Shown here: positions 24,427 through 33,660 of the stretch, in pieces
Position numbering within the stretch: position 1 is the stretch's first letter
Layout: every line of letters starts with the position of its first letter
Assembly (NCBI RefSeq): GCF_900116445.1
Contig: NZ_FPBH01000054.1
Span: forward strand, 1 to 40,687
From: Paraburkholderia aspalathi
GTDB taxonomy: Bacteria; Pseudomonadota; Gammaproteobacteria; Burkholderiales; Burkholderiaceae
DNA: 40,687 nucleotides
Reading direction: 5' to 3'
The notes under the pieces: model-generated
What the model was told of the DNA's origin: nothing
The model's database searches: none
What the model saw: only the letters and a program-made list of their open reading frames with translations
Made by a program: the position numbers and the translations under genes

Positions 24427-26694
24427 TTACTCGCCAAGGAACTTGTCCATCCCCTCTCGCAGATTTTTCTCACGTAACTCGCGAGCTAGTCGAACCTGCT
24501 GATCAATAAGCTTATCGTCCACCGACTGACTTGTCGCATTCCCTTCCGGTTGCAAATTCGGGTTGTTCGCACGGCGTTCAGTTTCCGAATTTGCCTCCAC
24601 AAGGACGGCCTTTTCGCGGCTTGCTGCAAGTGCCTCGCGAGTTTCACGTTCCCGCTCCTCCGCTCGCGCCTGCACTCGCGCCCCTCCGGAAGCAGCATGA
24701 ATTGCCGTTCGAGCCTGAATTAAAGTGTCCATCACGTGGCCCGGAACACGCCCCGCAAAAGTCTTGCGCCTCGTATCACGAATCCGCGTCTTCTGATCTG
24801 CTGCCCGCAGATCAAATTCAACCTCTTCGGCGTGCAGGTTGTCCCATCGCTCCCGGTCTGTCGAGCTACAGTGGAGAACCACAATATCTCCCGGGCCGCG
24901 TTTCCAATACAGGATCGTGGGATCGTCTGGATCCTGCAGCGGAACTATTTTGGGTAATTTTTTGGTCCATCCCAACGATTTCGATATCTCCGCTTCGTAA
25001 GCACTTTGGTAGTCTGGTGAAGTAAACCAACCGTCAAGATGCTTTACGCCCGCCTTTTGCATGGCACGAGGTGAAAGACGAGGGAGCAGCCCCGTGTAAA
25101 GATCGAGTTCACTGTAAGCCACCTTTTCTCCGCCGTGACGATTCGACATCGCATGGTTGAAAATGCGGCCTCTGGAGGGAGGGTCAACGTTGTCGCGCCG
25201 CATCTGAACCGTATACGCACGGAACTCAAGTCCTTCGTTATGCTCTGCCGCCGCTTCATATGCATACTTAAGGAGTTCCTGTCGAGTAAGGTTCGCAACG
25301 CTCTGCGCTTGTCGTCGTTCATCTCTGGCGCGCTCAGTCCGTTCACGCGTGAATCCACCCGGCAATCCCCTGAGGCGTCGAATAATGATGTTAATCATCC
25401 CCTCGACCACTCCCTTTGCCCGGCCGCATGCTATCGGAGCGATGAGCATACCCATATCCGGTCCGTCCTCAACTACGAGAGGTTCACGGAAAACGTTGGA
25501 ATTCCCGGGCCCCCGATCGACAAAAACATCGTTTGGCGAAGCTTGGTAATCGAAGAAATCCCTTGGAAGCCCCAGCCGCTTCATCAGCTCTTTTTGGGAT
25601 GTACAGGCTCGAAACAGCGCGGTCCGATAGAGGTTCGCGGTCTCGCCAAAAACCGAGATTGCCAATCCGACAACAGCCGTAGTCGCTTGATCTATTACGA
25701 TCGCTAATGTGGGTCGACCGATCGGTAAGCGACGTATCGAATCAACAATTTGAAATTTTGCCGTCGTGCAATCCATGACGATGACGTCGCCTGGGCCCAA
25801 GGCGACATCTGCAGCAGCCCCCTTTCCTGCTTCGTACCGATCTCGCCATCCTCGATCTCCGACGAGTGCCTTAAGATGATGCGGGAATTGCATAAAACGT
25901 CTTGCACAATAGGCAAATTGCGAAGGCGACACAATCTTCGATTCACTGACCGCAAACTGAACACGGTTATTCTCCGGGACGGATCCGTTCGTCTGAATCC
26001 AGAACAGTCGATGCATAATCACTCGAGCCGTTTCGTACGTGCATCCACCTCTAATCACAAGATGCCACACTACCCATCGAATATGGCGCAAAGCCCACCT
26101 TGTGACAGGGTACCCTTTAAGCGGACTTAGAGCGTTTTCTTTCTCGTAGACATTTTTAATTCCTCTCTTCTTGCCAGAAGGCCCGCGGTTTCGAGTCTTG
26201 GACGGCGGATAAGGTCGGAGCGCAAGAATGTTACATCCAAAGTTCTCGTATATTGTCAATAGAAACCACAAGCGAGAGACTGAAACACCTGATTTTTTCG
26301 CCTGTTCGCGCATTATCTGGCCACGTCGTGCCGTGCTCGCATACAACTCCACTCGTCCCTCCGGCGTAATCAAATCGCCAAGTTCTCGCACACGATATTC
26401 GGCTCGTTCCCGTGCCTTACGTTCGGCTTCGGGATCTGATCGCCTCTCACCCATTTCCGGAGGCCTGATTACTTCTTGTATCTCTTCCAATTGACCTTTC
26501 CTGAGCCGCAGCTCGATCAGCGAAATATCGTAACAAGATGCGGACGAACTAACCTTTGGGGGGGCGCGCGTGACTTGCCTGATAAACGCCGTCCCTTCAT
26601 TTGAATTCACATGCACTACGCGATGGTATCTGCGTCCGCGGACCCCAGGAATTGTTCCATCTAACAACTGCCCTTCCCATAGAATCGTGTTCAT
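24427..26694 (-). CDS. tnsB: TnsB-like DDE transposase
   Basis: A 755-residue transposase of the TnsB/TniA/MuA group, which joins the transposon 3' ends to target DNA. The RNase H-like core has Asp308 (VIVMDCTTAKF), Asp393 (VFVDRGPGNSN) and Glu431 (RAKGVVEGMIN). Spacings of 85 and 38 are close to those of Tn7 TnsB (my recollection is D273, D361, E396). Residues 1-300 should contain the end-binding helical domains, with basic patches (residues 167-178). The C-terminal 120 residues are highly charged and helical, as needed for contact with TnsC. ATG 26694 has GAGGTGAT directly upstream. It is the last gene of the operon, 62 bases after tnsA. Length is slightly above the Tn7 protein (about 700). 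Confidence 0.88.
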   Translation of the reverse strand: MNTILWEGQLLDGTIPGVRGRRYHRVVHVNSNEGTAFIRQVTRAPPKVSSSASCYDISLIELRLRKGQLEEIQEVIRPPEMGERRSDPEAERKARERAEYRVRELGDLITPEGRVELYASTARRGQIMREQAKKSGVSVSRLWFLLTIYENFGCNILALRPYPPSKTRNRGPSGKKRGIKNVYEKENALSPLKGYPVTRWALRHIRWVVWHLVIRGGCTYETARVIMHRLFWIQTNGSVPENNRVQFAVSESKIVSPSQFAYCARRFMQFPHHLKALVGDRGWRDRYEAGKGAAADVALGPGDVIVMDCTTAKFQIVDSIRRLPIGRPTLAIVIDQATTAVVGLAISVFGETANLYRTALFRACTSQKELMKRLGLPRDFFDYQASPNDVFVDRGPGNSNVFREPLVVEDGPDMGMLIAPIACGRAKGVVEGMINIIIRRLRGLPGGFTRERTERARDERRQAQSVANLTRQELLKYAYEAAAEHNEGLEFRAYTVQMRRDNVDPPSRGRIFNHAMSNRHGGEKVAYSELDLYTGLLPRLSPRAMQKAGVKHLDGWFTSPDYQSAYEAEISKSLGWTKKLPKIVPLQDPDDPTILYWKRGPGDIVVLHCSSTDRERWDNLHAEEVEFDLRAADQKTRIRDTRRKTFAGRVPGHVMDTLIQARTAIHAASGGARVQARAEERERETREALAASREKAVLVEANSETERRANNPNLQPEGNATSQSVDDKLIDQQVRLARELREKNLREGMDKFLGE

Positions 26695-26756
26695 ATCACC
26701 TCAAAGTTAAAAATCCCCCGATGATTGCCCCCATTCACTAGAAAAAAAACATCCTC

Positions 26757-27638
26757 TCATAATAAAGACGAGAAACTTCGTCCACTGAAACTTTCCCAAA
26801 CATCAGATCGCCTCACCATTACCCAAGGAGGCACCGCATCTTTACACTGAATTAAACGCATGCTTTTACAATAACGAATCGGTGTAGACAGATCAACAAA
26901 AAGATATCCCAAGTTTACAGCGACGGAAAATAATTTATAACATTCCTCCACATTTAAACCAAAATATTTGCCAATCTTTTCTAGGCACATCTGAATCGAT
27001 TCGCCATCATATTTTCTATAAATCGCCTCCGCAAGGATCTGCGCCTGATTTGCCGAGCAATTTAAATCTATCCCTTTTCCCCACAACATGATCTGTTTTG
27101 CCGACTTTGCCATCTCGTCAAGTGCCGGTGTGCGTGAATAAACGAAGTATGAGAACCCAGCACCCGCCGCTTCAGAACGCTCAAGCGCGAGTCGCCTACG
27201 AACTTTCTTGTCGTGCAGATGGCTTATCAGTTTGTGTGATCCGATCAGATATCTAAGCCCACCTTGACCATCTGACGAGGTAATGACAACGTCCATACTG
27301 ATCACATCCTTCTTGAAGAGCTTTGGGGGTTCATCGGTCAAACCAAATATGTAGTTATCGATCATGCGACGAGCGTTCGCTAATGGCCATGGGTACTGAA
27401 ATCTATATGCAAGCGCAAACGGAGATATCTCAAGCAGATACTTCATATCTCGCTCGCCCATCCCAAGACAGTGCGAGACGCACCCATTCTTCCTGCTTCG
27501 GCGCATATAGTCTGTCGAGTGAGATGATTGACGTCCGGCCTCCAACTTTCCTCGATATTCTGGACCGTGCGGAATCCCTAGCGGGTCTGGAGGAAGGTGG
27601 GTGCATGGAAAGCGCAACTGAAAATCATTCATAGTCAT
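26757..27638 (-). CDS. tnsA: TnsA-like endonuclease
   Basis: About 293 residues from ATG 27638; an ATG at 27632 and a longer frame to 27737 also exist. TnsA cuts the 5' ends of Tn7 so that the element is excised rather than copied. The alignment-like landmarks hold. Glu62 (GERDMKYLLE) and the following ALAYRFQYPWPL match the N-terminal TnsA pattern. Asp116 (ISMDVVI) matches Asp114, and Lys136 (GSHK) matches the catalytic Lys132. Then KKVRRRLALERSEAAGAGFS is the usual TnsA helix. Two positions before the Lys, where Tn7 has Gln130, this protein has Ser134. The C-terminal half (about 180-293) should be the winged helix that binds TnsC. Low GC, lying between tnsC and tnsB. Confidence 0.75.
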   Translation of the reverse strand: MTMNDFQLRFPCTHLPPDPLGIPHGPEYRGKLEAGRQSSHSTDYMRRSRKNGCVSHCLGMGERDMKYLLEISPFALAYRFQYPWPLANARRMIDNYIFGLTDEPPKLFKKDVISMDVVITSSDGQGGLRYLIGSHKLISHLHDKKVRRRLALERSEAAGAGFSYFVYSRTPALDEMAKSAKQIMLWGKGIDLNCSANQAQILAEAIYRKYDGESIQMCLEKIGKYFGLNVEECYKLFSVAVNLGYLFVDLSTPIRYCKSMRLIQCKDAVPPWVMVRRSDVWESFSGRSFSSLL

Positions 27639-27799
27639 CCCCAGTGCGGGGCGAAGACACAAGTGGCTGCCCGGTTGCCCCGATGCGCGGTATGGCCGAG
27701 TCAGGTTGCAGTCCCATCGCCAAGTTTTAGTGCGCATGCATGCGTCAATGCTGATGACCTGCTGCCGGCAACAGTGTCAAGCAGTCCCACAGTCAAGAT

Positions 27800-29176
27800 C
27801 TATGCGCGCTTCCGCGCAGCACTCCGGACAGCCGTGCGCGCCCGGATCTCTGCAGCGCGAGTTAATACACGTAATTTATAATCGCTAGCACTAATATATT
27901 CTTCATATCTGATTAGTAACTGCCGATCGACCACTTTCCCTTTATAAGCACGATTCAGTAACTCCACGCCGGGTCTGACCGATGCGAGACAGGCGTCCGC
28001 AACCTCACGAAGATACTTACGGGATGGCACCGAAATTCCGTCCATTGCCATCCTTTCGAACAACGGAACGGCGAGCTCACGTATATATCGTCGAAGGCCT
28101 GCGGTCTGAATACTCATTTCCTCAGCAAACCAGTCCGGTGGTATGTCTGGGCCATCCGTGACCCTCCATTGCCAGAGCTTGGTGCACATAGACTGCATAT
28201 CGTCCGGCCGCAAGATTGGAGTTAACGCTATCTCGCCCTCCGCGATCAGCTTCTCACCTTGCGAAATGTGTGCTTCCAAGACATCTTTCAGCAACATAGT
28301 ACCGGAGCACATGATGGGCACTCTGGACTCCTCAAGAACGCCAACCAAGAAGTTCAGCAAGTTAATGCGCAGCCGCTTGTCCATCCGCCCCCAGAGCTGC
28401 ACGTCGTCGATAATGAGAAGCGCCACCAGATTAGACGCCAGCATCGCGGCAACCGATCTCACGTAGCCGCTCTTGCGAGACATTTTTTCCTCAAACTTCG
28501 CGTCCAGAAAAAGGTCAACTTGATTAGCAATCGCTAGCGCCAACTGCCTCTCCGACGGCTGACCAGCAGCAGAAATACGGACGATGGGGATCTGCGCCCA
28601 CGAGCAAGGTCGACCGCCGAGTTGTTGATGAAGACGAGCTTTCTCAACGACGTAAGTCATACTTCGATTGATAAAGCAGGTTTTTCCACTGCCTGTTGGT
28701 CCGATTAATGCCATACCTCCAGTCGATCCACAGTAATCGCCAACACGCGGCAATATTATCGGCGTGCAACTCAGCGATATACGATGAAGATGGTTCATAA
28801 ACTCAGGATCCAAGAGGTTACGGGATAGGTACCCTTCCCGGATCAGTCTCATAGTGCTCCGCAAGCCTGATACATGCTCTGCGGTCGGGACAAACACCTG
28901 CTTGATCTGAGCCGAAGATTCAGCCCTCACATCACTTGATAAGCTCAGAAAATCGGGATGCCGCTTGGAAGGCTGATGTGCCAGTTCTGCTTGTGCCACC
29001 GCCTCGCTGGGATAGCACGGAAGACACGTAACAGTCGGGTTTCCGGCAAACGCTGGATTTGCTTCATCGGTTCGATAAGTCGCGAGCATCATCATCCCAG
29101 ACGCCATTCGCTGCTCTAACCACGGCGCACGAACGCAATTAGAAAGCTCGTTTGCCTCCGTTCGTTTAACATTCAT
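27800..29176 (-). CDS. tnsC: TnsC-like AAA+ ATPase
   Basis: A 458-residue AAA+ ATPase that links target selection to the transposase. Walker A is GPTGSGKT at about 159-166, Walker B is LVALLIIDDVQ at about 251-261, and a sensor-like strand VPIMCSGTMLLKDV follows. The start is set at ATG 29176 because GGAGGT stands right before it; a GTG two codons upstream lies inside that site. The N-terminal about 100 residues are specific and could meet TnsA/TnsB or TniQ. The size is between TniB (about 345) and Tn7 TnsC (about 555). It follows tniQ1 by about 20 bases and precedes tnsA by 161 bases. In Tn7, TnsC precedes the target selector; here it comes after both. Confidence 0.87.
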   Translation of the reverse strand: MNVKRTEANELSNCVRAPWLEQRMASGMMMLATYRTDEANPAFAGNPTVTCLPCYPSEAVAQAELAHQPSKRHPDFLSLSSDVRAESSAQIKQVFVPTAEHVSGLRSTMRLIREGYLSRNLLDPEFMNHLHRISLSCTPIILPRVGDYCGSTGGMALIGPTGSGKTCFINRSMTYVVEKARLHQQLGGRPCSWAQIPIVRISAAGQPSERQLALAIANQVDLFLDAKFEEKMSRKSGYVRSVAAMLASNLVALLIIDDVQLWGRMDKRLRINLLNFLVGVLEESRVPIMCSGTMLLKDVLEAHISQGEKLIAEGEIALTPILRPDDMQSMCTKLWQWRVTDGPDIPPDWFAEEMSIQTAGLRRYIRELAVPLFERMAMDGISVPSRKYLREVADACLASVRPGVELLNRAYKGKVVDRQLLIRYEEYISASDYKLRVLTRAAEIRARTAVRSAARKRA

Positions 29177-29197
29177 TATCACCTCCGGCCTTTAAGC

Positions 29198-30730
29198 TTA
29201 CGAGCAGCAACGCTGCGCTCTCCGATTTGACACGTAACTAACTACTTCCTCCGGCTCCATACCTTTCTCCGGCATACCCTGCATTAGCCTGTCCCTAAGC
29301 TCCCTAGATATACTATGTACGAGTTGATATTCCGCACACCCCGGAGGATATTTTTCCCGATATCTAATTATGTACCTAATTAACCTGCAAATAAATCGCT
29401 CTGACGTTTCAACCTCGCGTTCGACAATTTCTCTTGAAATCGACATGTTGCGCAGTGCAGCCAATGGAATGCACAAACATTTAAATCCAGATTTCAATTT
29501 CGAGAAAGTAACTTTTGTGGGCCGACAATTTTCATCAAGCAAGACTTTTAGCCTACTTTCCATGTGTTCAGCCAGCGATTGGTCGAATCTTTTGGACGGA
29601 CAGAATCTCCATGCAGCTTTCACATCAAGGTAATTATTGCTTCGCGCAGAGAGAGAATTTCGGAGTGCCCGCAGCCAGCTTGAGTCATATTCATTTAGAT
29701 ATTCAAACTCTTCTCTAAATTCTGTTTTCAACTCAAAAAATCGACACTCGTAATTCCGCTCTATTTTTAACAATAGAGCCTCCCGGCAATCGAGAATAGT
29801 CTCCTCGTCAGCAAGAACTAATCGAGGCGCACCCTGCGCAGCGGTAATAAGATCCGTCACACTGTCGAACAAGAGCGTTACCAAGACCCCGTTCAATGCA
29901 ACGCTGGTGGGTGGCACTCCCCCTCTCGTGACGACTTTGCGCAGCCACGAAGGTGACGAGAGCGGAAAGTGATAAATTTGTGCAATTTGGTCACTAACGT
30001 TGGTATAAAAATAGTCGATGAATTGCGGACTATTGGAGATCCCAAGCTCCAAGCATCTAGTATGGTATGCAAATCCAATTGATTCTCTCGCGGCATCAGA
30101 GACTGATAACTCGGATAGGAAGCCCGCTTCGATGCTAGCCACTTTTCCAACAAACTCTAAATCTCTTGAGTTAAGTACTGACATGCATGGAATTGCAGCT
30201 TCGCCACACATGCATGCCTGCGATGCCATGACGACTCTTAGGGACTGACCTGAAGACCACGCACATTTCATACACCCACATGTCAAAAGGCATTGATGCT
30301 CATGGCACACGTAAACTCCTTGGAGACAATGTTGCCTACGAATGTATGGGAAGCCAAAATTGTTGAGGTCTGATCTCGCACACTGAGTACAATAACGAAC
30401 TGCTTGCCTGTTTTTGTCGGCACTAACGACACGCATTGCGCGACTGCCGTTTGCGCGCAAACCCGAAACGATTTCCTCGTAAGTGTGTTCCATTACGAAC
30501 GGCTTTAAAGCTGGCACAGCTGTATGCTCTCTGATTAAATATGTCTTGTCTTCTAGGCCGAGTATCTCTGAGAGTCGGTCAACACCCGAGGGATTAGATG
30601 CAGAGAGCTTTCCAGACGTACCCAATATTTCACGCCATGTCGAAGTTGTGCCTAGTCGCCCAGACAAAGCCGATGCTCTGTGAACATAGTGGGAAAGTTT
30701 CTCTCCTTCCATTAGACAAGCAAAGATCAT
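29198..30730 (-). CDS. TniQ/TnsD-like target selector 1
   Basis: A 510-residue TniQ/TnsD family protein. The zinc signature is complete: Cys114 and Cys117 (RYCTQC), His134, Cys142 and His145 (VYVCHEHQCLL), then a second set of Cys153, Cys156, Cys173 and Cys175 (CMCGEA). Such proteins recruit TnsC to a chosen DNA site. TnsD of Tn7 (508 residues) binds attTn7 by sequence; the similar length here suits a DNA-binding selector rather than the short TniQ of CRISPR-guided elements (about 400). ATG 30730 has AGGA at good spacing. GC is clearly lower than for the chromosomal genes. It is preceded, with a 22-base gap, by a second TniQ. Confidence 0.82.
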   Translation of the reverse strand: MIFACLMEGEKLSHYVHRASALSGRLGTTSTWREILGTSGKLSASNPSGVDRLSEILGLEDKTYLIREHTAVPALKPFVMEHTYEEIVSGLRANGSRAMRVVSADKNRQAVRYCTQCARSDLNNFGFPYIRRQHCLQGVYVCHEHQCLLTCGCMKCAWSSGQSLRVVMASQACMCGEAAIPCMSVLNSRDLEFVGKVASIEAGFLSELSVSDAARESIGFAYHTRCLELGISNSPQFIDYFYTNVSDQIAQIYHFPLSSPSWLRKVVTRGGVPPTSVALNGVLVTLLFDSVTDLITAAQGAPRLVLADEETILDCREALLLKIERNYECRFFELKTEFREEFEYLNEYDSSWLRALRNSLSARSNNYLDVKAAWRFCPSKRFDQSLAEHMESRLKVLLDENCRPTKVTFSKLKSGFKCLCIPLAALRNMSISREIVEREVETSERFICRLIRYIIRYREKYPPGCAEYQLVHSISRELRDRLMQGMPEKGMEPEEVVSYVSNRRAQRCCS

Positions 30731-30752
30731 GACTTGTCCTTTTCAAATCTAT

Positions 30753-32228
30753 TCAGAAATCCACGCCGGACACGGGACACGAGATTCGACCACCGATTTC
30801 TGCTAAGTTAGCATCCGTGTTTTTCCACCAAGAATCATCCCGCAGATACTCGTCGATCAAGGAAGACGTTAGGGGTAACGCGTCCCGATTTGCATAAAAC
30901 GACCGTTCGGCCGGATGCCCGAGCAATAACGACCTGACACTGAGTCGACGCCACTCTCTACTGGGACCCATTCGCAGAGCACTTTTTCGAGTGCGAACAT
31001 GTTCGCTCAATGCGTTGTCCAGTTCCCTCATGCGTGCCGGCCGTTTCTCGCGCGCGCCGACTGTACGCCGACTGGCCGGCATGATCTCCTCATATATCTG
31101 AGGTTCGTTGCGCATCAAATACTCAGCGGTATGGCCCAGGCGCCTGAGAATTTCGGTCCGTGTGGCCGACGGACGTTCTCCTCTGAACGAGAGGATTTTG
31201 TTTACGCACTGCCCGGTTTTCTTGTTATCCGGTTGAATCTCAGTCCGAGAGGTTTTAGGTACATTACGGACAGCATCGTCGCGTGGAGAAGATTGCAAGA
31301 CAGCATCCGAAAAATCGTCAAGGGAGCCGAAAAGGAAATCAATCAGCAGCGCGCATCGTGGCGCGCTCAGGGGTTTGTGCTTCAACCTCAAGCGCCCTAC
31401 AATCGACGGCAATCCTGAGGGCGCAATCAGACCAAGGCCGATGAGGAACTCAACGCCATACCTATCGGAGAGTTCATGGCACAAGCCGATACGGTCTATC
31501 CGTCCGCGCGCCACGAATCCATGCTCGCGCGCGCGTGCCTCAAAAACCGAGCGGATATCGCAAACATCGGAGAAATACGGAGTGTCTTGCCGCAAGCACT
31601 GGACTAATATTTTCGCAATACGGATGTGCCCACTTAGTGTCGTGCTGCCGTTTTCAAGAATCGGCGTCGCCAGTCGACCGCAGGAACACTCAAGCGCTGG
31701 AAAGCGCAGCGCCCTGCGAAACGGTTGCGACTGCTGACAGACGCCGCAACCGAGAGTGAGAGAACACGAGTGTCGAGCACAGGCATACACGCCGCGAAAT
31801 GCGTGTTCCACATTCCAGTACGTGTAGCCCAACTCTTTGATGTCAGATTGAGCGCATAGTTGGCAGTAAGCGCCGTCCAGATTCGTCCTGAGATACCCGC
31901 TTCTCGATCCATGGTAATCGAGCGAGCGGCATCGACTGGTGTCACCCGACAGCGTCATGAAGAGTCGATCTCTCTCAGGCTCGGCCATCAGGAGCCTCAT
32001 ACCAGCGGCTATGGGAGTACGCCTTTCAACAATCTCATAGACGTCTCCAAGAGCCCCACAAGTCGCAGCCGCCAGCCTCTCCAAGTTTGCCACTCCGAAA
32101 AACGACGACGTTTGCCGGAGGCCCATCAACTTCATTTGCGTTTGTACCGAACGCATCCCTGAAACGACCGCGGTCCGCATAAGGTATCCCGGTGGCGTTT
32201 CCCGTTCAGCAGCGCAGAGCAGAATCAC
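30753..32228 (-). CDS. TniQ/TnsD-like target selector 2
   Basis: About 491 residues. A GTG at 32228 is preferred since GGTGGAGGG lies 5 bases before it; a GTG at 32240 overlaps that site. The N-terminus RETPPGYLMRTAV is the usual TniQ opening. Zinc ligands, numbered from the GTG at 32240, are Cys126 and Cys129 (AYCQLC), His146, Cys154 and His157, Cys165 and Cys168, Cys185 and Cys187. This is the same layout as in selector 1, but little other identity is visible. It is the first gene of the operon. A Tn7-like element with two selectors usually has two kinds of target. The C-terminal half is charged and could read DNA sequence. Confidence 0.82.
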   Translation of the reverse strand: MILLCAAERETPPGYLMRTAVVSGMRSVQTQMKLMGLRQTSSFFGVANLERLAAATCGALGDVYEIVERRTPIAAGMRLLMAEPERDRLFMTLSGDTSRCRSLDYHGSRSGYLRTNLDGAYCQLCAQSDIKELGYTYWNVEHAFRGVYACARHSCSLTLGCGVCQQSQPFRRALRFPALECSCGRLATPILENGSTTLSGHIRIAKILVQCLRQDTPYFSDVCDIRSVFEARAREHGFVARGRIDRIGLCHELSDRYGVEFLIGLGLIAPSGLPSIVGRLRLKHKPLSAPRCALLIDFLFGSLDDFSDAVLQSSPRDDAVRNVPKTSRTEIQPDNKKTGQCVNKILSFRGERPSATRTEILRRLGHTAEYLMRNEPQIYEEIMPASRRTVGAREKRPARMRELDNALSEHVRTRKSALRMGPSREWRRLSVRSLLLGHPAERSFYANRDALPLTSSLIDEYLRDDSWWKNTDANLAEIGGRISCPVSGVDF

Positions 32229-33660
32229 AACGCCCTCCACCGGATAAATCAGCCATCAACAAGGTCGGGCGACCATCTAACCCGCACGGGAGCCATCCGA
32301 AATCGCTGTGTCGACAACGAAGCGCATACGCTCCCCTAGTCGCGCGCCCCATGAGACGAATACCGCTCGCCGTCGAATCAATCTTTTTCGATCTAGAATC
32401 CAAGGCCAGCTCCAACAGGACTCAATACATCCGTCAATGCCAAAATTCTATGCACATCGAAGCAGGTTTCAAGCAGGATAAATGGTGTACGTTCAATGTG
32501 CGCAGCTCGTGCGTGCCCGCTCAGGAACTGGTGCGCATGGACGGTTAAATAGATAGACCATTGACGTCCTCGCATCTGTTGTGAATGCAACCAGTTATCA
32601 CTGTTGCCCGTGCCTTAACTATTCAATTTGGTTCCGTGCCCCTCTAAGGTCGCTCCCGCGGACGAAGAGATCGCGAGGCAAACGCTCGCTTGACACTGGC
32701 TGGAAAAGTGGTGACGGCCCTAGATGCTCAAAACCTCGTACAAAACCCATCCTCATCTTAAATTTAACTTAGTTATACGAATGTATTAGTTGACAATTTG
32801 TGCCTTTGCAATGATAGTGATTTCCAGATACATACTGGATGCAAGTTTTCGAGATCTTCAGTTCCGCGCAAAGGCGCTTCAGCTTTAAGATTCACCTCGT
32901 TAGTTAACACAGCCTTTGGCGGGAATCGATTGCTTTTAGAATGAGAACGACCAAGAACGTACGGAATGGTTATAGAGCACATTGTACGGACGACGATAAA
33001 TCACCTCATGCCCGTGGGAAGTTGGAAAATTTCAGATCTCTTAGTGTGCCCAAAAATCGCAAGGTTTTAAGCAACAACAGAATTTTTCCCATTTGAGACC
33101 GCGCGACCGACACTCGTGGGAACGAAGCTAAGTCAGCCACGAGGAATTTCAGCCCGCAACCAAGTCGGCATGAGATGCCACGCCACGATTTTCTTAGCCG
33201 TGGAAGAACGGTATAAGTAGAGACACTTAGCTGACGAATTTCGTTGACAATTCTCGTGGATCACCGCGGTCTTCGAGAAATCGCATGCGGGCCGCTGGCA
33301 AGGCTCGCTGACCAGGAAGCGGCCGAACCTCGATGTTTGTAGGTTTTCGGCATGCAGCAAATCAGTCTGGCCAGCAGCCATGACGTCTGCTGTTGGCCAG
33401 CTTGCTGGTTGAGCGAGAACAGGATGCGACTCCAGCATGCAGTGAATCGTGCGCTCCTGGTATGAACACGGACCGGGTCACTCTAGCAACGCTGCCGAAA
33501 TCCCACTATGCGATGCGCCAATTGCACCGTCACATCAAATCCATTTCAAAAAACACTGTTTTCGCGCCGCCATGGTGGTTCGAGACGGCCATACCGCCGT
33601 CGGGTGGAAATGAAAGCGTCGGCAGCACGCGACGAGTCTCGCTATGCGTTGACCTTCCAC
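32229..33660. other. gene-free stretch upstream of the transposition operon
   Basis: About 1430 bases with no supported gene between tniQ2 and the recombinase (convergent in neither sense; both are on the minus strand). It should hold the operon promoter. Features seen: minus-strand -10-like TATAAC near 32771-32776; a 17-base dyad TCCAGATACATACTGGA at 32823-32839; one TTARTTGAC repeat at 32786; an imperfect hairpin with CTGGCC...GGCCAG near 33368-33400. Reading frames of 60-130 codons occur on both strands (32192-32548, 33133-33438, 33393-33782), but they have no protein pattern I recognise. No CRISPR-like repeat series is present. Confidence 0.5.
32786..32795 (+). repeat. TTARTTGAC repeat 1
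   Basis: TTAGTTGACA, copy 1 of a motif seen four times in the AT-rich, gene-poor DNA of the island. TTGACA is also a consensus -35; GATAGT stands 17 bases downstream. Confidence 0.35.

Larger units (their letters stand above)
24239..32228. mobile_element. Tn7-like transposition module (left boundary proposed)
   Basis: A block of five minus-strand genes encoding TnsB-, TnsA-, TnsC- and two TniQ/TnsD-like proteins in a compact arrangement, with lower GC than the DNA on either side. The left boundary is proposed at 24239, where TGTGCCAGTGG starts just as similarity of the MFS gene ends; Tn7-like elements end in TGT...ACA. Short TTAAGG-type repeats follow inside. The right end is not recognised, so the element may run through the cargo to beyond 40687. 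The gene order in transcription, D-D-C-A-B, ends next to the boundary. Confidence 0.7.

Noticed and set aside
32192..32548. 118-codon plus-strand ORF opposite the start of tniQ2
   Set aside because: Overlaps tniQ2 in antisense, no ribosome binding site, no recognisable motif.
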